Part shown: positions 10,741 through 21,623 of the stretch, in pieces
Layout: each line of letters begins with the position of its first letter
Position numbering within the stretch: the first letter of the stretch is position 1
Assembly (NCBI GenBank): GCA_032718475.1
Contig: JAUCBJ010005079.1
Span: forward strand, 1 to 44,432
Length of the DNA: 44,432 nt
Direction of reading: 5' to 3'
Source: Nemertoderma westbladi
Taxonomy: Eukaryota; Xenacoelomorpha; Nemertodermatida; Nemertodermatidae
Notes under the pieces: generated by a model
Told to the model about the DNA's origin: nothing
Seen by the model: only the letters and a program-made list of their open reading frames with translations
Databases searched by the model: none
Program-made: the position numbers and the translations under genes

Positions 10741-11743
10741 GCAATTCTAGACAAAATCTGTATTTAAGAAATTAACCAAACCGCAAATAAATTATAAGAG
10801 GGGAAAGTTGCTCGCTTTGAATGACACAGTTAATGGTCTAGTACAAATATGCCAAGTTTCAGCTACATGTAGAACGGGTTTAAAGCAAAGAAAATGTGAG
10901 GATATTTAATATCTAGACATGTAGCCCTCTAGCGAGAGACTGAGGATTTGATGGTGTCTGGAAGTCCCTAAAAAACAAAACTGATGGTCTTATTGATGCC
11001 TACTAATTTTAGACTCGAAAGCTTTAAATCCGACGAAGTTATGAGTAAGTCACAATCGTAGCGACGATGGTGACATACAGTACCATTATTGAATGAAATA
11101 TTTGTCATAATTGACCTACCCCCCTAATAGATAGATAGAATCAGTTCGCAAAGGCTCCGCCAACTTCGTGGCTCGGACCCCATACCCCATGCTATAAAGT
11201 GTAATCGATCGATATACAATTATATATTAATCCGCTAGGTGGTGTCAAATTATTATTCTGCAATTTCGTACTTGTACAGTACAGCAGTACCGTACCGGTA
11301 GGCCTGTGTCATTACTTCGGAGTCTCTAGCCGATCCCAATTAAATGTCTTAAACTTTTCAATTTCGTAGAAGATAGACTTTATGATTCTCTACAGGCAAC
11401 CAAAATTTTAGCTCTGGAAAATGAGGCGTTCCCCAGAAATTTTACATTTTCTAAAAACCACATAATCTGTCGTAGCTGACGTCAGATTTTTCATCAAACT
11501 TTACAAATTTTCTAAACTTTCCCTTTACTACTTACCTACTAAGTTTGGTTCAATTTCGAATTAGTGATGCCGAGAAATTCGCGTTCAAACATTTACCAGG
11601 CAGACAGACAGGCGGACATGCCCCATTTGCCCTATATGAACCGTATGCCAAGTGGCTCGCCGTCTACGTGTCTCGCCCCACAGGTAAATTCAATTCATTA
11701 TTTGAATATCATTACTGCATCGACTGCATTTAGCTGTGTAGTA
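10741..11743. other. Spacer between inverted-repeat arms, no recognised gene
   Basis: No family motif was recognised in any frame. Two overlapping 62-codon frames near 11545-11752 are fortuitous. If the flanking arms are terminal repeats of one transposon, a transposase would be expected here and none is seen. Confidence 0.5.
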
Positions 11744-12189
11744 CTGCGTTGATTATATTCCTATAAACCACACCTGGCTTCGCATAGTGATTGCATCGAT
11801 AGTTATGAGGATCATCAGTCTGCGTTTAGTGAATATATTTAAATACAAAACGGGACGAGCAGAACGAGTATTATAATGCAGTAATGAAGACGAGTACTGC
11901 GATTATTATATTCCTATAAGCCATACCTGGCTTCGCATAGTGATTGCATCGATAGTTGAGGATCATCAGTCTGCGTTTAGTAAATATATTTAAATACAAA
12001 ACGGACGAGCAGAACGAGGATTATAATGCAGTAATGAAGACGAGTACTGCGTTGACTATACTCCTATAAATCACCTGGATTCGCATATTGAACGCATCGA
12101 TAGTTATAAAGATCGCCAGTCTGCGTTTAGGAAGTATATTTAAATACAAACCTGGACGAGCACAACGAGGATTATAATGAAGACGAGTA
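11744..12189 (+). repeat. Three tandem units of 153, 150 and 143 bp
   Basis: Units are 11744-11896, 11897-12046 and 12047-12189. Each runs from ctgcg(t/a)t through cctggcttcgcatagtg, gcatcgatagtt, cagtctgcgtttag, tatatttaaatacaaa and gacgag(c)a(g)aacgag to gaagacgagta. The first two are nearly identical and the third is more diverged. The array abuts the inner end of the right inverted-repeat arm, a position often taken by subterminal repeats of DNA transposons. Confidence 0.85.
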
Positions 12190-13399
12190 CTGCTTTTATT
12201 ATATTCTAAATTTTAATATTTGTGTCTCATAACTGAGCCTCGTGCTGCGCGAAGTCCCCACGAACGTGTAAAACTTGCGAACCCGCTATTTCAGATAACC
12301 GCCCAGCGTAAATTAGTTCAAATATTCCCTAAGCGTAAATAACTAAACTATTCTCCGCTATGCAGCATACGAATCCTTATTTGTCCTAAATACTAGCATA
12401 AACTACATTTTATTCAAACATACAGAGTTGCGAACTATCTAAATTAATGTATTCCAGAACTGTAACGCTAACTAGTTACGCTACTGGGCTACACTAGAGT
12501 CAGCCTAAATACTGTATTACTTGACCTAACTGCGATTCAACCAAGCATTCAATTAAGAAATAGAAAACAATCGAGGAATAGCGTCTATCTAAAACATTAC
12601 AACAAAGAATCAGACACTCCCTAAACAACACAACAATAAGTAATAGCGTAGCGCTAGTGCAGCGATAGCCACATTAGTAGCAATAGCGTAGTTATCCAAG
12701 ATCACCTAAAAGCTAATGTGGTCTTTTACCCCTAACTAACTAAAATTATTGAGAGACAAAATCTGGATTACTTTGCCCTTACTACCTTAAGGTGACCGGT
12801 CCGGGTCCTAGACTTAAATCAGCCCGACCCAACAGTCACTAGCCGGCACTGCCGCACATTGGATCCTCCAACCTGCTCCGTCGCCATTCCCGAATAGTGC
12901 GCCCGCGTCTCCTACCTTAGCCCTGCATGCTTAAGCGAGCTGTTACCATAATGGCGTAATAATACATCAAACAGTCAGACAGTCATTGAAGAAACAAAGA
13001 TTACTGAGATTTATTACATTGTAGCGATTATGATACAATCAGAATTAATCAAAAATCAGTATCAAGCAGTAATCATTTGCAAAGTCACATTTTGTAAGCA
13101 GAAACCAGCAAATTTACTGTCAATCGAAGCACAAATTTTACAAATTCAAGATGGCTGACACAAAACTGAATAAGAATGACGCAATATCTATTCTTCTCAC
13201 ATGATCAGTCAGATCCAGGGTTCTCCCAGCTGGGCTCTTGACAAACCTGTGAGCAGAAATGCATAATTCCCCTAAATTAAAAAAGCGCAATTTAAACGTA
13301 AATTTAGCACAAATATCGATTAATATAGAAATACAGGCGAAATTAGCACAAGTATTAAGTAGATTCAATGGATATTATAAACGACAAATTCATATATTA

Positions 13400-13701
13400 A
13401 GATATTCTTTCGCCCACGTCACCGGGGGTATCATATTGATTGTTAAGGTTGATTAGATTTGATTAGATTGTTAAGATTGATTAAGGGAAACTGGCGGGAA
13501 TTTTGAAATCGGTAATATTTCAAAATTCCCGCCAGTTTCCCTTAATACGGTTTATCCTTTTTATACCAGTAATCATACACCATTTATTAATTTATTTTGT
13601 GCTCGTAAAAGACCTGTTGGTCGAAAATTTGCACACAGTTTAATTTGTTATTAATTTGTCACCGCGAGTTTGGTCGTTCCTACATCTCTTCTTAACAATC
13701 A
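13400..13701. mobile_element. 302-bp insertion with 14-bp target-site duplication
   Basis: Perfect direct repeats aaattcatatatta flank the insert at 13386-13399 and 13702-13715. The matching place in the other inverted-repeat arm (about 8100-8115, atatgaatttgccg) carries a single uninterrupted site, which acts as the empty allele. The insert contains a perfect hairpin at 13480-13546. Its right end cttaacaatca (13691-13701) is the exact inverse of tgattgttaag at 13437-13447. A 14-bp duplication suggests a SINE-like or other retroposed element; no tRNA-like promoter was recognised. Confidence 0.85.
13480..13546. repeat. Perfect hairpin: 30-bp stem, 7-base loop
   Basis: Bases 13480-13509 (attaagggaaactggcggga...) are the exact reverse complement of 13517-13546, with loop cggtaat at 13510-13516. 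There is no mismatch. It lies inside the 302-bp insertion at 13400-13701. Confidence 0.95.
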
Positions 13702-13938
13702 AAATTCATATATTAGATTTATAGGTTTTTGCCCCCGTAATTTAATATACTGCGGTTTTATTATAAAATATACGTAATTAAAGCTACATACTGTATAAAA
13801 TTAAATGAATATGGTAGATCTGGTAGATTTTATTTACCTTATCTAATTATACTATAATTGCGTATTAATATAAACTTATCTAATTTATTTTATACTGTAT
13901 AATGGGATGTTTAGCACACAGCGCCATATATCGTAACA

Positions 13939-15995
13939 CCGCTCCAAGAAAAACAGGCCAAGTTTCTCTCCAATTATAGAAGAGATAGGGCGTTATTGAA
14001 AAACAAAATAAAATTATACTTTCAAATAAATCAACTAATTCAGTTCTATAATTCTAATAACTACATACAAATATTGCCACTGCTTATTGCATAAACTATT
14101 GCATAATTATGATTACATACGAAATACAAATTAAATTACAAAATATACTTCCTTCGATTTATTTACAAATTAACAATTTACTTAGTTGAAATGGAACATG
14201 GCTATGACTATGTCCCCCATTTCCCATCTCATATTATATAGAACAAATAATAACAAAGGAACTAAATATAAAACGTATTTGAGGCTAAATGTTTAACTAA
14301 ATATTATTGCGTTTTAAAGGCCGATAATCAAACTAAATATAAAAATACGTAATAATTTCCTTCCGTTTTCAAAATTTACTTAATTTCTTATAAAAATATT
14401 GCGAATCACCTTGACTTCAATAAATCTGGACGTATATATCAGAGCGACGATGATATATAAAGGATTGGACATATTCGGCCTTAATAATGCGTGCGTCGAA
14501 ACTTCCCAAAATAATTTGGAGTAAAATATCGTATAAATCGCAGATCGTGGGTGGGTATGGTTAGTAGACGGATGGATGGCGTGAATCTTTTGGATGTCGG
14601 AACAGCTTGCGTTGTCTTTCCGTGTCGTATCTTTACCTCATCTTGATACTCAGGCGTGAGCCTTCTCTCTGGGTTCTTTGGGTCGTACGTGGACTCGAGA
14701 GTTCCAAACCCTAGGGTTTGGTTCCCGAGCCCTGCACTTCTAAATCCTTAAGCGCACGATAAAGAAAGATTGCAGCTGTCAATTCCATCAACGTAGGTTA
14801 GTTAATCAGGTGGTTCTGGGGCGCGAGCCAAAGTCATGATGATGATGATACGACTGTGGCTGTGGTGCAGGAGTTGCAACAAACCCTGTGGAGAACTCAA
14901 CTGTGGAGTCCGGGTCTCGTTTCAAGTGGCGTGCCAATTGTCTGTAAAGTCTCCTGACAACTCATCTGCAGGGTGCAGCTGGGTGCATTAGCGCCCCTAT
15001 TGCGAGATTGAGATGCGTACAACATCTATCAACCATCAGTCAGTATCATGGGGTTGGCCTCCCGAGCTACCTGGCCCACCTTCCAGCAGCTCAGGTTCAG
15101 CTCCCCAAACCCTGTCTCACTCTCAAGCTATCCTCTGTATCTATTCCCATGCATAGCGCAAAAACTTCGGAGATACACTGGCTGTGACCGACTCACTTTT
15201 TGATACCCTAACTACTCCCCATACTTGTACTAGAATAGTGTAGTTAGAATGAGCATTATCTGAAGAGCTCGACTATACCAAACCCACAGGTTTGATTATC
15301 GAACGCCTCTCTCTATCTACTACAAACTACTGAGTGGGGTCTGTGTACGCCGCTGGTGCTACTAACCTTTGGCACCCTTGGTTGTTGTACTGTTGGCACC
15401 AATCTGTGGAATCAACTTAACTCAATTTACACTCCTAAATATAATAGCCGTGACCATGGTGTTTAAATACAACATCTTCCCAACTTTTCACGACTTTCAA
15501 AATTACTATACTCTTATAAACATGTCTCACACGTTTATTCTACGTTTGAATTTGTCTTGGGTTCAATTGTAATTATAATTTTTTAACTTTCAAAACTTTC
15601 AAATGCAAAAAAAAATTTTATTTGATACCCACCAGACCAATTTTCAAACGCAATTCACCACAAACCCACTCCTATGCATTCCGAGTATTTGCATACGAGG
15701 AATGCATACTAAGTGAATTTGCGTTTCTGACACTAGTTTTGTTTTGAGGCAGAAGACAAGTTATAGGTCTCCTGTCTCAATGCGTGTTGGTGACAATTGC
15801 GATCCCACTGACGGAATCTTCAAATCCAAATCCGCGGATTTGTAAACCGAAGACTCCACCGGTGTGGTCATTTCTTGTCTGTTACTTACTAACTGGGCCC
15901 TTGAGCTGCTTGCGCAATCTGTATGGGTGGCTTTATGTCATAACTAACCCTTCCAGATCTTGTGATAAATTCCACACAAATAATTATTTACTCAC
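13939..15995. other. Presumed PCMT intron sequence downstream of the exon at 15996; no gene recognised
   Basis: The gene runs on the minus strand, so its next exon should lie at lower coordinates, but no match to the following PCMT segment was found by reading here. A minus-strand frame near 14530-14710 looks protein-like but matches no family known to me. The rest shows no repeat or motif. Confidence 0.4.
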
Positions 15996-16122
15996 CAGCC
16001 TTTCCAGTATCGCCAACCATAACAGCCATACAGGCCGTCAGATAGCCGCTACCGGATCCAACGTCTAATACGGAAGCGCCTTCCTTAAGCTGGGCGGACA
16101 ACTGTTCCAGGGCGACTGCGTG
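15996..16122 (-). CDS. PCMT1: Internal exon of protein-L-isoaspartate O-methyltransferase (SAM-binding motif I)
   Basis: PCMT uses S-adenosylmethionine to methylate isoaspartyl residues, a protein-repair reaction in the cytosol. The 127-bp exon encodes about 42 residues starting HAVALEQL and containing the methyltransferase motif I LDVGSGSGYLTA. It is preceded on the minus strand by a polypyrimidine stretch and acceptor tttcccag, and followed by donor gtgagt. It enters in phase 0 and leaves in phase 1. In vertebrate PCMT1 the corresponding segment follows the residues ISAPHM, which are exactly the end of the exon at 42655-42791. The two exons are therefore consecutive and separated by 26,532 bp. 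The ortholog name rests on recognition of the family, not on a database search. Confidence 0.92.
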
Positions 16123-16550
16123 CTGGGAAATAAATGGAGGGGAATTAATAACGAATAGGAAACACAGAGAACACAAATTATTTCATTTATAGAACTCAAA
16201 ATAGCAACGACTGCTGCTAGTGAAGTAATCAGTGTGTAAATTAATTAGCGAAGTGGAGATCTTGGGTTGAAATTGGGTAGCTGTGGTGTTACATAACGAA
16301 CAGTAGTGGGCTAAATAAACATGATCGACCACCGCACTATGAGGCAATGCGGGGTTATATTGGTTGTTCGTCAGGGGTACACCATAGCCCCATTTCTGTT
16401 CATTGTCATGGTGACAACGAGATATCCGTGTGGAGCCTTGGTGTGGAGCCACACAGATGGAGCCTGTGCCTTTGCTGAACTGTAACTGTTGAAATGGACT
16501 GGACACCTGTATTAGCAAGTTACAGAGGGTACACACACAATGTCACTCCG
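16123..16550. other. PCMT intron, unique part next to the exon
   Basis: Intron DNA between the acceptor and the minisatellite. A 117-codon minus-strand open frame at 16183-16536 has no recognisable domain. It cannot be an intermediate PCMT exon, because the flanking exons already join at consecutive residues. Confidence 0.6.
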
Positions 16551-16793
16551 TGAGAGGTAACGCGAGAGGGCGCGAGAGGTAACACGAGAGGGCGCGAGAT
16601 GTAACGCAAGAGGGTGCAAGAGGTAATGCGGGAGGGCGCGAGAGGTAACGCGAGAGGGTACGAAAGGGCGCGATAGGTAATGCGAGAGGGCACGACAGGT
16701 AACGCGAGAGGGCGCGAGAGGTAACATGAGAGGGCGCGAGAGGTAACGTGAGAGGGCGCTAGAGGTTACGCGAGAGGTAACGCGAGAGGGCGC
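16551..16793 (+). repeat. 22-bp minisatellite, left part of the split array
   Basis: Degenerate 22-bp units of the form gagaggtaacgcgagagggc (plus gc). The array is cut at 16793 by the Gypsy insertion and continues at 40032. Units differ mainly by G/A and C/T changes at CpG positions (gcgcg, gcaca, gtgcg). The complement has no stop codon in any frame, giving long meaningless frames. Confidence 0.95.
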
Positions 16794-17004
16794 TGATATA
16801 CTCTTGGACCCTGGATCTGAGACCTGGGATGTACCGGTAGGTAGGAGATATATTGCTTACTGTGTTGTTCTATTCATGGCCTGCCTGCGTATTACTGTTC
16901 TATGGACTGACACTTATATACTTACCTGAAATGTACTGAATATTAATATTACACTGCTTATTGCATATTATCAGTATTATTTTATATGTTCCGGGGTTAT
17001 TACA
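16794..17004 (+). repeat. Gypsy 5' LTR
   Basis: 211 bp, TG...CA termini, same length as the 3' LTR at 39821-40031. Differences include a t/c near 16852, c/t near 16899, three clustered changes near 16933-16945 and one near the end (ttattaca versus ttagtaca). Confidence 0.93.
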
Positions 17005-17022
17005 TGGTGCAGTGTGTAGGTG
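17005..17022 (+). promoter_or_regulatory. Putative primer-binding site of the Gypsy element
   Basis: The sequence tggtgcagtgtgtaggtg starts directly at the LTR end with TGG, as expected for pairing with the CCA end of a tRNA primer. The tRNA species was not identified. Confidence 0.55.
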
Positions 17023-17054
17023 GTGATATTTTCTCCAATTAATGATCTAGAAAC

Positions 17055-18189
17055 AAAGTTCACATAGCAGCGAATGATAAAGAAACTTTGCACCTGAACC
17101 GAAATGAGGTCAACGAATTAGATAGAGATGAAGTTAAACAACATCTCAAAAATCTCCAAATAAAATTCGCTGACACAACTTCCACAATCGATTTGCGACG
17201 GATACTATGGCGCGCAATTGATTGCAGACAGCGGAATCCCACGATTCACGATGTGGATGACGCTGGCGTTAACGGGAAGGATAACTCGGAAACTAACTCT
17301 ATGCAGCAATTCATGCAGCAAATGTTTCTACAACAACAACAACAAATGCAAATCCAACAACAAATGCAGCAGCAGCAACTGGATGCTGTAATCCGGGCGT
17401 TACAGACGCCCGGAGGCCGATGCCCATGGATCAAGCCATCCAGATTCAGTTAAACTTACAATCCAACCTCTGGATGCTATCGACGACGAAATCGCCTATC
17501 CCAAATTCAAAAAATGGAGTACATCTTGGGGCAATTACGCTCAGATCACAAAATTATCTGCCCGTTCCCGGGAGGACCAGGTTGCAACCTTTTGGTCTTA
17601 CTGCAGCCCAGCCCAGACTTTCTCCGGCGTGTGGGACACACAATCGGCATACAACAGGATACTAACTTAACTCTAACCGAGGTTCTGGATAAAATACACG
17701 ATTATCTTCGAAATCAACAGAATATTGTTGTAGATTGGTTTAAACTCATCCGACGCACGCAGTCACACAAAGAATCATTCAACGATTTCTGTACTGCAAC
17801 TCCGCGAGTTGGCTGGTGATGCTGGCTTGACCTCGATGACCAAAGACGAGTGGCTGGCGACCCTGATTGTTGGTGGTATCACAGACGACGAGGTGAGACA
17901 GGAACTTTTATCTAAGAAACCCGCTCTGGATCTGGAGGAGACTGTTGTTCTCTGCCGCAATCGCGAACTCACTGAAAGGGACGAAAAATGTCTTAAAAAT
18001 AAATATAACTCCTCAATATCATCGAATAAGGATACGGGTTGGTGGGGTTGTAGCAAATCCTATTAACCCCAATTAACCCCAATACAGTATTGGGCCAATA
18101 CTGTACCACAATCATAAACATGATTCCTGGAGGTCAAACAAGCAGCACGATAAATCGACAACGAAATCCACAGATTGCTACTTCTGTGG
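17055..18189 (+). pseudogene. Gypsy gag, frameshifted
   Basis: Gag is the structural protein of the retroelement particle. An N-terminal part (LNRNEVNELDRDEVKQHLKN) is followed by a glutamine/methionine-rich coiled stretch at about 17300-17380, then a capsid-like region read in other frames (YPKFKKWSTSWGNYAQITKL near 17500; LRELAGDAGLTSMTKDEW at 17800-17860). At least three frame changes and stops near 17660 break the frame. Just before the insertion at 18190 the residues DCYFCG form the first half of a zinc knuckle. No in-frame ATG is seen at the 5' end. It cannot make a full product. Confidence 0.75.
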
Positions 18190-18766
18190 ATGACCATGGC
18201 TATTGTCAGCGGATTCAATTCCCTGCATTACCCACCGAAAATGGGATTAGTGACATTTTACCAATTATAGTTGGTGAGGTGACATTACCAATAATAATGT
18301 CACCTCACAACCAACTAAGGCAATACACGCCGTAAGCCACAGGGAGAGTTAAGAGGTCAAACCACATCAGAGGGAAAAACAGGCTAGTAAGGCTAGCACG
18401 TGGGGATAGTGGCAACAGGGAATGGCGAGGTGACAATTAATCAGGTTAAGCCAATGGTGGGTGGGAGAGCACATTGGGAGTGATTAGAGCGCATATATTG
18501 GACACTCAGGCCACTCAGTAGTGTAGAGCTGATTTAGTATATGTTAATAATAATATAACCGTTGCAGTTATTGATTACTGGTTCAGTTGGTTCCTATACA
18601 GTTGTGAGACCGGAACAGTTTTAACCGTCATCACTACCGTGCTATTATAATCAGGCTGTGCTATTATTACGTTCTGCGATTATAAACACTGACAGTAAAA
18701 CTCAGTTATTTGAACGGCCTTCGGCCTACTATACACATCCAGACTATAGCTTTAGCAACCTATGGA
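18190..18766. mobile_element. About 577-bp insertion splitting the gag zinc knuckle
   Basis: The gag frame breaks after DCYFCG and resumes near 18772 with the remaining knuckle residues. The pentamer tgtgg occurs at both junctions (18185-18189 and 18767-18771), consistent with a 5-bp target duplication; a 6-bp alternative, tggatg, is also possible. The insert has a TATA-like gcgcatatattgg near 18490, an imperfect hairpin at 18269-18316 and no ORF. It may be a solo LTR or a non-autonomous element. Type and exact ends are uncertain. Confidence 0.55.
18269..18316. repeat. Hairpin within the gag insertion
   Basis: Left stem agttggtgaggtgacatta (18269-18287) pairs with the right arm at 18295-18316, which has three extra bases (aac) in the stem. 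The loop is about seven bases. Confidence 0.85.
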
Positions 18767-18783
18767 TGTGGCGATGCATATAA

Positions 18784-19449
18784 CACACACTGGTCGGGAT
18801 CTATACTGCGAACTCCAAGGTCCCGTCACAGCTATATGAAACAGGTAAACCTTGTCCCGCTACACACAACAAGTGCAAGAACTGCAGGAAGAATGGCCAT
18901 TTCAGAGCGATATGTTGGAAAAAATCACAGAAGGGTCAACAGCGGAATAACAGTCCTAACAAAAAAAAAACTAGAGGAATTTTTATCGCTGGGATAAAAG
19001 AAACTGAAGCGGTCACTATGAAATCTGAAACTTCAGCCCACATTGATGATACGGAATATCAGATAATCGATATGGAAACTCCTAAAGTCGCTCGAGTTAC
19101 AGAGAATTCCCCTGACAAACCCATTATAACAGTCGACTTCCTTACAACTGCAGGTAATCTAATGGGGAAACTTGACGTTATCGCAGACACGGGTGCGCAG
19201 GTATCAGTTGCCAGAATAAAAATCCTAAAGAAACTCCGTATTCAGAGGAGAAACCTTAAACCCGTAAATGAAACTTTCGAAAGTGTTAACGGACTCAAAC
19301 TCTCCTGCATTGGATCGTATTCAATGAATATGAAACTCAGTAATACAATGCATACTGAACGAATCGTTATCTGCAGGGATATCGAGGACATTTATATTCT
19401 CTTGGGCGCATGTAAAGGACTGAATATAGTCTACGCTGATTTTCCCTAA
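18784..19449 (+). pseudogene. Gypsy nucleocapsid knuckle and aspartic protease
   Basis: The open frame contains a CCHC zinc knuckle CKNCRKNGHFRAIC (C-x2-C-x4-H-x4-C) near 18871-18912, then a basic linker, then a retropepsin domain with the catalytic motif ADTGAQVSVA near 19183-19212 and a second core motif near LLGACKGLNIVYADFP. It ends with a stop at 19449. The Gypsy frame continues past that stop as linker up to 19535, where the BEL element begins, and resumes at 36995. The protease itself has no visible lesion. Upstream, the frame is broken by the gag insertion and a shift. Confidence 0.85.
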
Positions 19450-19535
19450 CAACTTCCAAATTCGGTAGTTTCAGCCACCACCAAAATTTCAAACCCGGCA
19501 GATAAATCAATTGCTCAGAACCTATTGACAGATGT

Positions 19536-21224
19536 TGTTCGCGGTATTTCAACTTTTCTTAACGCGAGTTGAATATTTTTCGGATTTATTTGAAATGAAT
19601 ATTCCAATATCACTACTGGGCGCGGGAACATGGGATTTGGGCATATTCAATGGACTGGGGGCGATTTATGGGCGAATATTGGGGCGACTTACGGGGTACG
19701 GGACTCATGTCAGATATTTAAGGGCCAGGGGTAGGAGGCAAAGTTAAGCAGTATTCAGGTTTGCCTGATTACTATTAGGCCTAGCCAACTTCCTGCTGCC
19801 TGTAGAGGTGGATTTGGTAACTCGCTAGGCCTAAGGGACAAGGAGTGCCCTTAGCGGTCCCTGGCCAACAGTAGTTATTACGAGCCTGAATAAGGACTCG
19901 GAAAGTCTGCTGCTTGTGTCAGGGATTTGCGACGGGAACCGACAGACAGATCTTTAGCGGTCCCTGGTCACCGGCAGTTATTACAAGCCTGAATAAGGAC
20001 TCGGAAAGCTTGCCGACATACACCAGGGACTTGCGACGGGTCAACCGACTAACGGAGGATGGGTTCGACGAGGACTGCCTTCCTGGAGTGGGTTCCACGA
20101 CCGGCGTTAGTACGAGCCTGAATAAGGACTCGGAAAACTACCAACCGTTGGGGCTCACGACGGGCTGACAGACCCCTTGCCAAGCCGTACCGCTTTCCTG
20201 ATGACCAATCCCCTCGGGGTTCGGGAAGGGTGGGACGGAGACGCAATGGGGTCGAAAGACAAAGGACCAGGCTCCACTGGCCTACCGACTGTTCGGAGCA
20301 GCTTCTCGGCTACCAAAGCGACTACGAGCCTGAATAAGGACTCGGAAAGCTTAGGTGGTTGGGTCCCCGTGATGAACCGACGGACCCCTAGCCAAGCTGT
20401 ACCGCTTTCCTGATGACCGATCCCTTCGGGGTTTGTGAAGGGTGGGACGGACACACAAACGGGTCCACCGACTTGACAGACCTAGCCAAGCCGTACCGCT
20501 TTCCTGATGACCAATCCCTTCGGGGTTCGGGAAGGGTGGGACAGACACGCAACCGTGTCTACCGACTTGACCGACCATTAGCCAAGCCGTACCGCTTTCC
20601 TGATGACCAATCCCTTCGGGGTTCGGGAAGGGTGGGACGGACACGCAACCGGGTCTACCGACTTGACCGACCCTTAGCCAAGCCGTACCGCCTTCCTGAT
20701 GACCGATCCCTTCGGGGTTCAGGTAGGGTGGGACGGACACGCAACCGGGTCTACCGACTTGACCGACCCTTAGCCAAGCCGTACCGCTTTCCTGATGACC
20801 GATCCCTTCGGGGTTCGGGAAGGGTGGGACAGACACGCAACAGGGTCGACCGACACCGACACTACGGTACCAAAACTAGGACCGAGGGAAAATTGGGGAA
20901 CATTAGTTAGGTTAAAATCTATAACAAACAGTGGGTAATTAAATAATGTACTGAAGGGATTTATATTGTTGTGTTATATTATTGAATATTTGGTGTATAT
21001 TGGTTTGGGGAAGCCCAACTTATTCTCAATCAAGATTCAACCGTAAGGAAGTTATATTAAAGATTATATCCAACCAATGAAACTTTTCTCAACCGCAATC
21101 TTACATTTAAGAAAGTGATCCTTCTTCACTTTCAATATCTGGTGACTGGCCGGAATTCCGTGGTCTAAAAGTTCCACCTCCAGCATCGGCGTTTTCCCCC
21201 ATGGTATCGGGAATAACGGCAACA
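19536..21224 (+). repeat. BEL 5' LTR with two families of internal repeats
   Basis: 1689 bp. It contains four copies of a ~24-base motif (core gagcctgaataaggactcgg) at about 19882, 19985, 20113 and 20327. It also contains six copies of a ~95-bp unit starting ccaagccgtaccg at 20180, 20392, 20486, 20582, 20678 and 20774. The unit includes a small hairpin cccttc...gaaggg. Both unit families are CpG-rich relative to the flanks. A TGG-type primer-binding site was not obvious directly after the LTR. Confidence 0.92.
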
Positions 21225-21431
21225 AAATTGAGAATAAGACGCGGCCAACTTCAACTGGTGGAAGTTGGGAATCCTACAGTACTCTTCAAACTCTCTCCGT
21301 GCTTACCCAGCACCCACTACGAGGAAACTCTGGTATTTGATTTAAGACAAAGCCGTGGTTCAATCAAATTACAAACTCGAACTAAAAAACTCGTAGTCGG
21401 CAGATCACATATAGAGAGTTGTTAACAGGGA

Positions 21432-21623
21432 ATGCAAGTATCGATCACACCAATTGATATAATCCAAGTTGAGCCAGGAATCTGGCACGTCGAAGTCGAA
21501 GTACAAGGAATGAATGTTGGACGATTCAGGATTACCATTCGGGTAGTCCAGGCTGAATACGAGACCTACGAAGAACTATTTTACGATATCGCATATCTAG
21601 CGATCAATGAGGCGCTAGAATGA
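21432..21623 (+). CDS. Short leader ORF of the BEL element, overlapping gag by ATGA
   Basis: A 63-residue frame starting MQVSITPIDIIQ ends in a TGA that overlaps the ATG of gag (ATGA at 21620-21623). The same frame is open further 5' as far as an ATG inside the LTR (21201), interrupted by a single TAA at 21423-21425; the original leader product may therefore have been about 140 residues. The sequence is acidic with alternating hydrophobic residues, suggesting beta structure. I recognise no family. Standard BEL elements do not need such an ORF, so it could be chance; the tight overlap is the main argument for it. Confidence 0.45.
   Translation: MQVSITPIDIIQVEPGIWHVEVEVQGMNVGRFRITIRVVQAEYETYEELFYDIAYLAINEALE

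Larger units (their letters stand above)
12205..13938 (-). repeat. Right arm of the large imperfect inverted repeat
   Basis: This arm is the inverted counterpart of 7885-10740. Its outer end is cgccatatatcgtaaca at 13922-13938 and its inner end is near 12205. It lacks the two non-LTR fragments of the left arm but carries its own 302-bp insertion at 13400-13701, absent from the left arm at the matching position (about 8105). The outer termini would read TGTTAC...GTAACA, but no duplicated target was seen next to 7885 and 13938. Confidence 0.75.

Noticed and set aside
14530-14720. Protein-like minus-strand stretch (TYDPKNPERRLTPEYQDE) followed by a gtaaag donor-like site
   Set aside because: It looks like an exon but matches no PCMT segment or family I know, and the acceptor side (ccctag) is uncertain. 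Not strong enough to annotate.
16183-16536. 117-codon minus-strand frame between PCMT exon and minisatellite
   Set aside because: The two PCMT exons already join at consecutive residues, so no exon is needed here, and no domain is visible.
16512-16727. 71-codon minus-strand frame over the left minisatellite
   Set aside because: Same repeat artefact as above.
16551-16793. CRISPR-like appearance of regularly repeated short units
   Set aside because: Units are contiguous without unique spacers and the context is an animal intron; it is a minisatellite.
20155-20910. Open frames of 78-165 codons on both strands in the BEL LTR
   Set aside because: They follow the ~95-bp tandem units and shift in phase with them; LTR sequence, no conserved domain.
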